From Trametes villosa (lineage: Eukaryota; Basidiomycota; Agaricomycetes; Polyporales; Polyporaceae): a DNA stretch of 64,000 nucleotides. A model generated the notes under the pieces. It saw only the letters and a list, made by a program, of their open reading frames with translations, was not told the DNA's origin and searched no databases. Below are positions 34,200 to 44,785 of the stretch, piece by piece. Where the stretch lies: NCBI GenBank assembly GCA_002964805.2, contig PUDQ02000020.1, positions 682,001-746,000 on the forward strand. Direction: 5' to 3'. Every line of letters begins with the position of its first letter. The stretch's first letter is position 1. The position numbers and the translations under genes are program-made.

Positions 34200-34480
34200 G
34201 ACGAGAAACAACAAGCGTCGTGTCATCGATGTGGAAGATCGGGTCCGGCGCTCTCAAGCGGTGACGATCCATGACTAAGTATCTCCAACCTGGTCGCATC
34301 TATGCCGCCGAGCAGATTTCCGAGGACGTCAACAGCCATGTGATCCCCGGTACGGCTCCATCTGGGGCGTTGGCCTGCGGTTCGTAGGGCGGAAATGCGA
34401 CAGAGTGTACCGTGGGGATAGTTGACTTGGTGGTATGGAAAGCCTCCACGAGATTTTGCCGGGCTGTCCAGTCTATTGAA
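34200..34480 (-). pseudogene. Internally deleted PP2C-like relic
   Basis: Reading the minus strand from about 34475, the family N-terminus is recognisable (TARQNLVEAFHTTKSTIPTV, then HSVAFPPYEPQANAP). It jumps directly at about 34360 into the C-terminal part (MAVDVLGNLLGG, then, after a 1-nt shift near 34280, MDRHRLRAPDPIFHIDDTTL). Around 1 kb of catalytic core and all three introns are missing. The C-terminal half is closest to copies A and G. It cannot encode a phosphatase. Confidence 0.75.
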
Positions 34481-34794
34481 ATCAGGGGTATGTGAAGGCG
34501 CGTCTTCTCTAGACAGTCGAGGTTGTGAGTTGATGTCGGGGGTAGAGTTCCTGCCCGTGTAGGTGCGTGCAAGTACTCCTCGAGTCCTCGTGGGAGAGAG
34601 CAGAGAGCACTGGCTGCCGCCAGCTGCCGCGGTCTGGCAGTACTGCCGCTCGCGCTCAATTTAGCGCCCTCCTGTAACTCTTCCGACACCATCACTGGCC
34701 TTGAGACTCATAGTGATCATTGCCGGCGTATATGGGCTCCTAAATTCGCCGCGCACCTTGTCGGATACTATTCCGTCATCTGTATTGCAGTACT
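34481..34794. other. Divergent spacer, relic / copy E
   Basis: About 310 bases. A minus-strand frame continues upstream of the relic without family similarity. No gene called. Confidence 0.5.
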
Positions 34795-36248
34795 ATGGCT
34801 TTGTCTCGGCTAGATACCGCTAGAAACCAGCTCGTTGGGGAATTCGTGGCGGGAAAACCGACACCGGGGATACACACCGTGACCTTCCAACCCTTGGGCC
34901 CTAGCCGGAATGCAGACCGGCTGGTCGTGGAGGAATGGCGCGTCCTCGACCAAAACTGGCTCTTTCTGGCTGTATTTGACGGTTCGTACTACCGCACGAC
35001 CTCCACGATGAATGTGCGAATTTTTGGCATTTCTGACTTGCCGCAGGGCACCCCGGCGACAGCACCTCAGACTATGCGGCGAAGGAGCTCCCTTCTCGCT
35101 TACGGATGAGTCTTGAGAGAGCGATTCGGAAATACGTTCGCCACAGGCTCAATCGTAACAATATTGCGGAAGCCACGAAAGCGATAGAAGCCATGTTGAA
35201 AGATGATATCCTCAAGTTCGACACGGCTCTTATCAACGGCGTACGGAAAATCTGTCGCCCTAATGTCCGGCAACTGGCAGAAGAAGACGCCCGACGCCTC
35301 GCCCAAGAGCACGGTGAACTCCTCGACCGTGCATTCCAAGGCACTACTCTGGCCTTAGCGTTGGTCAACATTGACCTGCACCTGATGTGGGCCGCTGGGG
35401 TGGGCGACTCTACGGTCGGTATGCGCGTCTTTCCCTCTATGCGTAGGCTCATAGCTAACAGTAAAAAGCTCTATCCACTGTCGATTCCGCTGGTGTTCGA
35501 CACGCGGAGGGCATGTGCGAGCTGCACACATTCAAAAATCCCCGCGAGTACTACCGGGTTATCATGCAGCGCACATCTGCCGAGAAAGACATCGTGGACA
35601 GCGGCAACAGACTCCTCGGATGGCTCAACATGTCCCGCGGTATGTATCACTGCCACGGTTCGTCGTCGTGGCGGAACACCGCTTGCTGACGCGCCGAGCT
35701 ACTATGCAGCTATCGGTGATTGCCCGTTCAAGATGAGCAACGGCTATCTCACCCATCTGTGGCCGTATGTGCCGTCGACAGCGAAGTACGACTTTGACGG
35801 CCTCTCGCGCCGGCTGGTCACACCCCCGTACCTCACCGCCGAGCCGTCGATACGCTTCGTCGACCTCGAGCTCCTCTGGAATGCCGATCCCATGATCCTC
35901 CTCTTCACGGACGGCGTGGACAACTTAGTTGACAACTACTTCACGTTCAGCCCTGGGGTGCATAGCGGCGTGGACCCGCTGGAGATTGTCCCTGCCCTGC
36001 TGTCGGGCGCGGATAGTTTCCGCGTGGAAGCTGTCCTTGGTCACTCCATTGAGCCTGGTTGGAGTAGGGCCGATGCTAATTTGGCCGTGGACATACTGGG
36101 GAACCTTCTCGGCGGAACTCACGCGGAGAGGCTCGAGATGGTCATGGACAAGCATTTGGTGAACACAACGGAGGGGCCTGTCTTCCGGGTCGACGACACG
36201 ACTATCATCGTCGCCCGCCTGCAAGAGCTCCAGGGTTTGGTTCGCTAA
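34795..36248 (+). CDS. PP2C-like protein phosphatase, copy E
   Basis: Four exons (34795-34981, 35047-35418, 35469-35639, 35710-36248) with canonical sites give 422 residues. Motifs: NADR, DGHPG, FQGTT, AAGVGDSTV, RAIGDCPFK, TPPYLTAEPSIRF, LLFTDGVDNLVDNY and VDDTTIIVARL. The full metal-binding set is present, so activity is expected. Its C-terminus (QELQGLVR) is longer than in A, F and G, and sequence differences throughout place it between the A/F/G and C/D groups. It lies head-to-head with the relic and converges on copy F. Confidence 0.84.
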
Positions 36249-36648
36249 TACCGTCGTGGCGTATCATTCGCTTTCTACGAGCATGCCTCAGGCTGACCTT
36301 CACCTAGCTATTCCCCAACCTATCACGTCCCGTAGGTACCAGCAACCGGCTTCTCTCTCCCTGCTAGGTCTATGATCCATTTTATACCATAGCATGTGTA
36401 CTATTTACCGATTCTCCGAGGATTGCCTGGTAGTATCACTCATAGATATTTGCCGGACCAAGGCCGCACGGTGTGTAATTGTTCATTAGTTGGTTCATCA
36501 ATAAATACCGTAGACCCGACGTCGCGGCGACACAGTAGCCGCGAGATCTCGAGGTTGCCTACAAACCAACTAGCACAAATACTAGCCTGCCATCCGAGTC
36601 GTTGCAGCCGCTCGACAAATACCACAGTATTAACGGTGTCCAGAATGG
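36249..36648. other. Convergent spacer between copies E and F
   Basis: About 400 bases between two stop codons; no gene seen. Confidence 0.5.
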
Positions 36649-38060
36649 TCAGCCTGTCAAGCGAGCCACGATGAGGGTTGTGTCGTCGATATGGAAGATT
36701 GAGTCTGGAGCTCTCAGGAGCTGGCGGTCAAGGACCATTTCCAACCTTTCGGGATTCGTTCCGCCGAGCAGGTTCCCCAGCACATCGATAGCCAAGTTCT
36801 GCTTTGAGCGGCTCCACCCGGGCTCTGTCTGATGCCCCAGTATATTATCTGCAGGAGGATTTACGTTGTTGGGCAACAACGCAGGGATGATATCGAGTGC
36901 GCCAACCCCGGAGTGCACGCGTGGTGTGAAGGCGTAGTAACCATCGACAATGAGATCGACCCCATCCGAGAAGAGGAGGAGGGTAGGATCATTGCCCCAC
37001 ACGGGCTGGAGGTCGACGCAGCGGACGGACGGCTCGGCGATGACATAGGGCGGGGTAAGGACGCGGTCGAGGAGTTGTGAGAAGGATGACCCGTTGATGG
37101 ATATGTACTGGAAGAGGTGGCGAAGGTATCCAGGATCCATCTTCAGGGGGAAGCCGCCAATAGCTGAACGGTGAGATTGAGCAATCTGCTACGTCGGTGG
37201 CGATCAAACGATGTTCTCACCACGAGACATGTCGAGCCACCCGAGAAGTCGGCTATTAGCGTTTACAATGTTCTTCTCAGTGGAGGGGTGCGACATGAGT
37301 ACTCGGAAATACTCTTGCTGGTTCTTGAAGTTGTGTATTTCGCAGAGCCGCTCTGCTCTGCGCACACCAGTGCTGTCGACTGTCGACAAGGCTGGGTCCT
37401 GGTGAGCGTTCTCGAAAGGCTGATGTATAGCTAGAAACTTGCTCACCGATAGTCGAATCACCCACCCCAGCAGCCCACATGAAGTGTTCGTCCATGTTGA
37501 CGATGGCCATGGACACCGTTGTACCCTGGAATGCGCGCGCGAGGACCTCGTCCTGTTCTTCAATGAGGCGAAGTGCGTCCTCCTTGGTGAGCTTGCTAGG
37601 CTCGGGGCACACGTCTGTGACTCCCTTTCCTATGATTTGATCAAACCTGACGACCTCGTGTTTGAGCATGACGTCGATCAGAGGTTTTGCTTGCTCGAGG
37701 TTGGTGCGGTCCACGCGTCCGCCAAGACGGTGCCGGATGGTAGCCTCGAGCGTCGCTGCGATATGTAGGGGGAGGATTTCGACCGTATATTCAGATGTCC
37801 GCGTGCCGCCGTGCCCTGCGGTGGCGTTCAAAATCAATACTTCGGTATTACCACGAGCGAGATGGCTCACCGTCGCAAAGGAGGAGGAATAGCCAGAATT
37901 GCCCGAGGATGTTGAAGCGTTTTACCGCTATCCGGTCCGCATTGCAGTTGGGGTCGAATGGCTGGAAGGTAACGGAGTGCACCGTCGGAACACTTGACTT
38001 GGTGCTGTGGAAGGCGTTCATGAGATTGTGGCGAGCTGAGTCCAGCCGAGGGTCAGACAT
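36649..38060 (-). CDS. PP2C-like protein phosphatase, copy F
   Basis: Four exons (38060-37871, 37815-37447, 37391-37221, 37163-36649) give 414 residues with the same exon sizes as A and G. Motifs: NADR, DGHGG, FQGTT, AAGVGDSTI, TPPYVIAEPSVRC, LLFSDGVDLIVDGYY and IDDTTLIVARL. One deviation: the usual AIGDF reads AIGGF, losing the Asp of the GD motif. The two-metal Asp set itself is intact. The start MSDPRLD lies next to a 21-nt imperfect tandem copy (38061-38081) whose first codon is ATA, so the upstream unit cannot start translation. Head-to-tail neighbour of G, its closest relative. Confidence 0.84.
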
Positions 38061-38529
38061 GTCGAGACGAGGGTCGGATATGGACAGAGGGCTGAGATGT
38101 GGTAAGAGCCGCGTTATCCGGCGACTTTCAGACTACGGGGGACGTCAAGCCTTCAGGATATACTGCTATATACACGAGCGTGGTGGGGAAGACGAGTGAA
38201 GCAGCAGTGATGCCGTCGCCTCGCACCAACGACGCCCTTCCAAATACGGCCACCTAGCACCGTGGCCGGGGTTGCGGCTGGGGGCGTGGGTAGGGTCGGC
38301 GAGCCTGAAGATATCAGCGCTGGGGCTCCTCAGAAGTGGGCCTTAACAAACACCGAAGCGTGAATAGCAGGCTGCACATCACTGGTGCCGTAAGGTATAG
38401 ACTTGAGGTGTCTTTCGGACTGGATGACTTCGTTCTCGTCTGTAACGTCATGCAGGTGGAGATGATAGATGTACTGGATTGGCAGCGGCATCAGTATTGA
38501 TACTACGAGGTTGAACAGAAGCCGCAAGA
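38061..38529. other. Spacer between copies F and G, includes flank repeated at 33.9-34.2 kb
   Basis: About 470 bases. The part from 38305 on is repeated next to the relic at 34.2 kb. No gene seen. Confidence 0.55.
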
Positions 38530-39947
38530 TCAGATGGCCAGGCGAGCAACAACAAGGGTCGTGTCGTCGATGTGGAAGATAGGGTCAGCCGCCCTCAAGC
38601 GGTGGAGATCCATGACCATCTCCAACCTGGTAGCATCTGTGCCGCCGAGTAGATTTCCGAGAATGTCAACAGCCTTGTTATTCCCAGCACGGCTCCATCT
38701 GGGCTCCACGCCGTGCCCAAGAGCTGCTTCGGCGCTGGTATCCACGACCTTGGGCAACAGCTTAGGAACGACATCTAGTGCGCCAATTCCGCTGTGGACT
38801 TCAGGAGTGAACACGTAGTAGCCGTCCACGATGAGGTCGACGCCGTCCGAGAAGAGGAGGAGGACGGGATCGTCGCGCCACAGAGGCTCGAGATCCACGA
38901 AGCGGACGTCCGGATCGGCGGTGACATAGGGCGGGGTGATGACGCGGTCGAGCAGACACGACGCCGATGAGCCTTTATAGGAGATGTACTGGAAGATGTG
39001 GCGTAGATATAGCGGATGCATCTTCAGGGGGAAGTCGCCGATAGCTATGGACAACAGATAGCATGAGTATACTCCAGGGGCCGGGACACACTGTACTGCT
39101 CACCGCGAGACGGTTCGAGCCAGCCCAAAAGGCGGTTATTACTGGTGACTATGTTGTTCTCGAAAGACGAGTGAGCCATGACCGTTCTGTAGAATTCTCG
39201 GGGGTTCTTGAAGTTATGCAGCTCACAGAGTCGCTCTGCTTGGCGTACACCAGCATTGTCGACTGTCGATAAGGCTACGTCTCGGTGAGCTCCCTCAAAC
39301 CGCCACTCAGTCAGGAGCATGCTCACCGATCGTCGAGTCCCCTACTCCAGCAGCCCACATGAAGCGCTCGTCCATGTTGACCATGGCCATGACCAACGTC
39401 GTGCCCTGGAATGCTCGTGCGACGACCTCGTCCTGCTCTTCGATGAAGCGCAACGCATCTTCTTTGCTGAGCTTGGTAGGGTCAGGGCAGAGGTTTGTGA
39501 CGCCCTGCCCTATAATTTGATCAAACCTGACTATCTCGCGCCTGAGCATGGCGTCGATCAGAGGCTTTGCCTCCTCGAGATTAGAGCGGTCTACGCGTCC
39601 GCCGAGACGTTGCTCGATCGTATCCTTGAGGATATCCGCGAGGTGCAGCGGGAGAATCTTAATCGTATACTCGGATGTCCGTGCGCCACCATGACCTGCG
39701 GTGACGTTTGCGGTTAAGCTCTGTTGCCCGCATCCACGAGCGTGCAAGATGGCTCACCGTCGCAAAGGATGAGGAACAGCCAACGCTGTCCTGAGATCTT
39801 GTAGCGCTCTACCGCTATGCGGTCTGCATTGCTATTGGGTTCAAAGGGCTGGAAAGTTACGGAATGTACTATGGGACCCTTTGACTTGGTACTGTGGAAG
39901 GCGTTGATGATATTGTGGCGGGCTGCGTCTAGCCTGGGGTTAGACAT
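38530..39947 (-). CDS. PP2C-like protein phosphatase, copy G
   Basis: Four exons (39947-39758, 39695-39327, 39274-39104, 39044-38530), 414 residues. Motifs: NADR, DGHGG, FQGTT, AAGVGDSTI, RAIGDFPLK, TPPYVTADPDVRF, LLFSDGVDLIVDGYY and IDDTTLVVARL. The complete catalytic set and all canonical splice sites make this, with A and F, the best candidate for a working enzyme. It is very similar to F over its length, consistent with tandem duplication. The downstream flank is shared with the relic at 34.2 kb, showing that a G-like unit was also copied there. Confidence 0.85.
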
Positions 39948-40367
39948 GGCGGATGGCTGCGGGGAGTAGAACAGAGCAGAACAGTTTTGCTGATAATGGG
40001 GAATGCGATTAATGTCCAAAGTCAAGATCTGTGCTCTGTGGCACAGTGGGGGAAAGAAGCAAACCAGTGATCACTCGTCGTGAGGTCGTGCGCAGCGCCA
40101 CCAGCCACGAACCATCTCCTTCCAAATACAGCGACGCGGCGGCCCTCTGTGACTGGAGCCTGAAAACTCCCATACCCAGTAGAGCGCTGCCATAAGTTGA
40201 AGCGGTAGATGTGGCTGAGTATCCGAGACCTATTTTGCGCAACAAAAGCATACAGATGATAGCATAGTTCGACTAGATAGCACGTCGCGTGGGCTCTGAG
40301 AGCACGGTTTCGCGACTGGGAGTAATGTTACAAACGTCCAAAACACACGATTCATGATTCAGGCCTA
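39948..40367. other. Intergenic, no gene seen
   Basis: About 420 bases holding the presumed promoter of copy G and the 3' UTR of the C3HC gene. Confidence 0.5.
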
Positions 40368-42436
40368 TCAGCCCAGCAGGCCCTTGACATACTTCAACAA
40401 ATCCCGTCCCTAAAGCATGTCGCAAGTGAGTAGGTCTTTCACAGAGCCGAGGCAGAGAATGACATACCCCGCGGCTCTTCACGTCAGCCACCATCGCCTC
40501 GATCGGGTCGACCTGCGTCTCCCCGCTCTCGCCACTATCGGAAGCGTCGCCCATGCGCATGCTCGGCGCCCGGCTGAGCCCCAGCCGCTGGCGTTGCACC
40601 GCGCCGTACCGCGACACGACCGTCAGGACCGCGCGCCAGCCCTCTAACGTGCTCGGTTGAACGTTCACGAGCGTCGCAGAGGAGTTCGTGCTCGCAATGG
40701 AGCCGATAGATGCGGAACGCTGGTGCAGCTTCGGCGCCGTGGCCGGGGTTGCGGAATGTGGGGTGGGCAGGGAGGGGACGGTCGTCGAGCGGACGACGTA
40801 GGGGCAGTAGGGGCGGTGCTCGCGTAGGATGTCGAGCTGTCGCTGTGGCTGCGCCTTTGCGGCGGGTTTCGCGGCGCCCGGGGTTGGGGCGCCACCGTCC
40901 ATCGGATCGTCCTCGTTGGGTTTCGGGAGGAACGCCCAGAGACCGACTCGTCGTTGGCACAGCGAACAGTGCAGGAGCGTCGTGTCTGCTCGTGCAGGTA
41001 GGGTCGGGGAAAACTGCAAGTTGAACGAGGTCGTAGACTGTGCGCGAAGGGGAGGTCGAGGGGTGCTCGGTGTCGGAGTACCATCGCGTACCACGGAGGG
41101 GGCGCGGGAGGCGCCGTTGCGCGAGGGCGTCGTAGGCATTACCGACGTCGCACGCGAGACAGACGGGGTCTTTACGGGATCGGATGCTGGGGTGGGGGGC
41201 AGGATGGACCATCCAAACAAAGACGTGAGAACTGCAGTCTCAGACGGCTCGGAGTGACTCGTGGTCGGTGTGGGAGTAGTCTCTCGCTGCGGCGTCGACG
41301 GCGGGGAGTCATCGAGCACCGTAGAGGAAGGTAGGGAGACCGACGAAATGATACTCAGGACGGACTGCACCTGAGCAGTAGTCTATTTCCAGGTCAGCCT
41401 CCGTGCTACTTGTAGTGGAGAGAAGAGGCTCACCAGAGGATGCTTGATCGCCACGCCATACATGACTGTGTCCAACACAACAGCGCGAGACTTGATGTCT
41501 CGGATGGTAGCAAGGGGCGACTGCAAAGGGACGTGATATATAGAGTCTAGAGAGAGTCTGTTAGGACCGATAGGGATCATGGGCCACACAGAGCGTACCT
41601 TCGCATTGACGAGTCTTCCAAGGGCAGCCGTCTTTGTGGGCTTCGACCAGCTGTACGCGTTGCTTCTCAACGAGAGCGTTTGCTGCGACCAAGCTGTGCG
41701 TTAGTACGGACCTACCTCTCCCAGTGTCCTACATACCAGCCTCACGGCTCATCCCGTCTCGGTTCGCGACAACCCACGAGGCATTGCAGAGACCACATAC
41801 GAGCCGATCCTTCCCATCGTTAATCCAACCACACTTCGACGCTGCAACGGCGTCGATGGCAGGTGGCTTGTTGCCGTATGTCGAGAGCTTGTAGGTTGAA
41901 AGGCGTGAGAGGAACGAGGCAGTTGAGGATGGGCGATATTCGCTTGATGATGGAGATGCAGTGATAGATGACTTTGACGGCTGGCCAAAGCGGAAGGGAA
42001 GTGCCTTCCTTGTGCGCGTTGCGGTACGAGACAAGATAGCTGCTAGGTGGGGAGCCGTCTTTGACAGGCTCTCCAGATCTCCGGAGGGAGGTTGTCTGGG
42101 TAATCCGGGTGAGGCGACGCAACCACAAGACGAGTGATGTCCACGTACGGTCTTGTGTCTTTCTTAATGCCATATTTCGCCAGGGTGGAATAGATGGAAC
42201 GCGCGGTGCGGAGTCGCTTGGGTGGCGGGGGGCGGGTGAGAGAGGGTGTCGTCGGACCAACAGCCTCGTCAAGGGTCTGAAGAGCGTCTTCAAGCTTGCG
42301 CTATGGTTGCGTGTCAGTCCACGTCGGCGGGAGTCTGTGTCGAGGGAGGACAGACTTTGAGGGTCTTCTCCGAGGTCTGAGGCGACACGCCTGTGGGAGC
42401 GGCGGAGGTCGACTGGGAAGCTACTTGCTTGGACAT
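40368..42436 (-). CDS. C3HC zinc-finger protein, Rsm1/NIPA-like
   Basis: Multi-exon minus-strand gene starting MSKQVASQ (42436) and ending KYVKGLLG (stop 40368-40370). The N-terminal exons carry RKLEDALQTLDEAV and RPPPPKRLR, a nuclear-localisation-like patch. The C3HC domain follows: CGWINDGKDRLVCGLCNASW, then across an intron EAHKDGCPWK, giving the Cys and His-x3-Cys ligands. A second, similar module, CSLCQRRVGLW ... EHRPYCPYV ... GWRAVLTVV, sits near the C-terminus after a Ser/Thr/Pro-rich linker. This two-module layout is that of fungal Rsm1 (mRNA export) and animal NIPA/ZC3HC1 (nuclear-pore basket, F-box-like function). The export role is inferred from the family. It shares a 335-bp divergent promoter with the kinase gene. 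Confidence 0.85.
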
Positions 42437-42771
42437 TGTACGCGACAGCAGGTGACAGTGCAAGACTATGTTCAGCGCAGTCGTTTCCGCGTCCGAGAGA
42501 GCGGCGGTGGGTCAGGGAGGGAAAGGAGGTGGTGGTTGGGGACAAAGGCTCGCGAGGCGAGTCGCGCGGCTGTGGCGGGCGCAGGCACCAGCCACGCGCA
42601 GGCAAGCGCCCGTGCTGTGGCCTCCGCGTAGCGCGGGCCGTGCCGGTGAGACCTGCACAGACCGCCCACCCAGCCTCAGCCGCTGCTGCACAGTGCGCTC
42701 CTCCACGCCCGTTCCCTTGCTTTCTCCCCCTCCGTCCACGTCTCGCTTCTCTCGCGCGGTCTTTCTGTGCA
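42437..42771. promoter_or_regulatory. Divergent promoter, C3HC gene / ENV7 kinase
   Basis: 335 bases between the two start codons on opposite strands; must contain both promoters. C/T-rich on the + strand over the last 100 bases. No TATA box seen. Confidence 0.55.
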
Positions 42772-44581
42772 ATGTCGCTCCCACCACAACTCCTACACAC
42801 CCTCGAGGGGCTCAAGTATCAAGTCAAGGACGCGTTCTGGGCACTCTCATCATGTATATGCCAGCAGGCCGCCAAGGTGAAGATCAATGGGCGGACGTGT
42901 GCGTATACAACCTGTTGGAAAGAACACCCGAAGCGCGGATCTGCTCACGCGCCCCCGTTCCAGTCAAGATTATTCGCGTCTTGGGAGAGGGCGGCTTCTC
43001 GTTTGTGTATCTAGTTGAGGACGAGCACAGTGGGGTATGTGACCTTCTCAGGCACGCCGGTTATGTTTTAGCTGACCACTTTACACCTCAGAGGCAATTC
43101 GCGCTCAAGAAGATTCGGTGCCCAAGCGGGAATGAGGATGTCCGGCAGGCTATGCGCGAAGTAGAAGCGTACAGGCGGTTCAAGTGAGTTGCCACCTCGC
43201 GCGCGCAACGCAAAGTTCGGTTCTCAAATCTGTCACAGACACCCGAATATCATTCGTATAATGGTAAGTTCCTGTAGCGCCCCATGTTGGCCGTTCTCTC
43301 AAGTGCACTCCGACAGGATTCCGCAGTCGTGCAGGACCCCAACGGAGACGGCCAGATAGTCTACCTTTTCCTGCCCCTCTACAAGGTTCGTGCGCCGCAG
43401 CTATATCCGCACGTTAACTCATCCGCGCCTCCAGAGAGGAAACCTCCAAGATGCCATCAACGCAAACTCGATCAACAACACCCACTTCTCCGAGCGCGAG
43501 ATGCTGCACTACTTCAAGGGCACCTGCGAGGCCATCCGCGCCATGCACGACTACCGCGCGCCCGTCGGCTCCAAAACGGACGCCCCGCCGCCCTCGCGCG
43601 CGAACCAGTCGTCGTCCGCGCACCGGAGCCCGAGCCAGTCGCCCCGGCACTCCGAGGACGACGAAGACGATGAGATGTTCCCGCACCCAGAGGGCGACGC
43701 CGATGGGGGGTACTCGTACCACGGGCCAGGCAGCAGTGCATCGAACGTGCCGCTCATGTCGAAGAACAGGCCGGAGGAGGAGGACCACCTGGTATTCGAT
43801 GGTGATGAGGAACTGTCCCGGATACAGCACGAGGGCGCGAATGGCAACGCGGCGTCAGGAGAGACCGAGCTCGTGCCATATGCGCATAGGGACTTGAAAC
43901 CCGGGTATGTGGGAGCCCGCGGTGCCCGGTCGGATATGCTGACCTTCGCGCACAGAAACGTCATGATTGCAGACGACAACTCGCCAATCCTCATGGACTT
44001 TGGCAGCACTGTGAAGGCGCGAATTAAGATCGAGAACCGCTCGCAAGCGCTGCTGCAGCAGGTTAGCTATTCTCCATTCTCCGGTGGGTGCATGCGCTCC
44101 ATTACTGACCGCCCCGCCACATTCAGGATATCGCTGCTGAGCAAAGTACCATGGCTTACCGTGCGCCCGAGCTATTCGATGTCAAGACGGGCATCACGCT
44201 CGATGAGAAAGTAGACATTTGGGTATGTCCGCCGACCTCTTCTTCCGTTTCCCAGCCTTAACACCTACGCTCTGCACAGTCGCTCGGCTGCACGCTTTAC
44301 GCCCTTGCGTACTCGCACTCACCCTTCGAGAACACCCAGACAACCGAGCAAGGTGGCTCGATCGCGATGGCCGTCATGGGCGCGCAGTACAAGCACCCGA
44401 GCTCTGCATATTCGCAAGGTTTAAAGAACCTCATCGACAGCATGCTCAAGGTCAACCCCCAAGAGAGGCCTGATATCCACGAGGTGCGTTTGCCATGCCT
44501 CTCTGCTCTCCCGGTATGAACCCTGACATCCTGCGACAGGTCCTTCGGTTGACGGACGAGGTCCTACGGAGCCTCCGGTGA
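42772..44581 (+). CDS. ENV7: STK16/Env7-type serine/threonine kinase
   Basis: NAK-family kinase with many short exons; all joins keep frame. Order: INGRTFKIIRVLGEGGFSFV (glycine loop; Phe codon split by intron 1), FALKKI (catalytic Lys), REVEAYRRFKHPNI, the hinge-region YLFLPLYKRGNL, HRDLKPGNVMI (catalytic loop), LMDFGS (DFG), MAYRAPELFDV (APE), VDIWSLGCTLYA, and NPQERPDIHEV near the end; stop at 44581. The order and wording match human STK16 closely. An acidic Ser/Pro-rich insert of about 95 residues lies between the AIRAMHDY helix and HRDLKP. Yeast Env7 is palmitoylated at the vacuole through N-terminal Cys residues; here the N-terminus has CICQQ, a plausible equivalent. A role in membrane fusion is inferred. 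Confidence 0.9.
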
Positions 44582-44785
44582 TCGACACGCATCATCTCTA
44601 CTTTACCTTGACATCACCTGCGTCCGCCCCCGCCGCTGTAGCGTCTATATGCTTTCCCACCTACCTCTGTTTTGCGTCGTCGCGCTCGTCCGTTCTTTAG
44701 CCTCTTGTTTATCTCTCCCGGTGGAATGTATCTGCATGGACGTTAATCGCTGCTATATAGACTACACATAATATCCCTGCTATCC

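Noticed and set aside
16750..39947. Interpreting the PP2C-like array as part of a biosynthetic gene cluster with TPS1 and BSD2
   Set aside because: TPS1, BSD2 and neighbours are housekeeping genes with no shared pathway; no PKS, NRPS, terpene synthase or transporter set is present.
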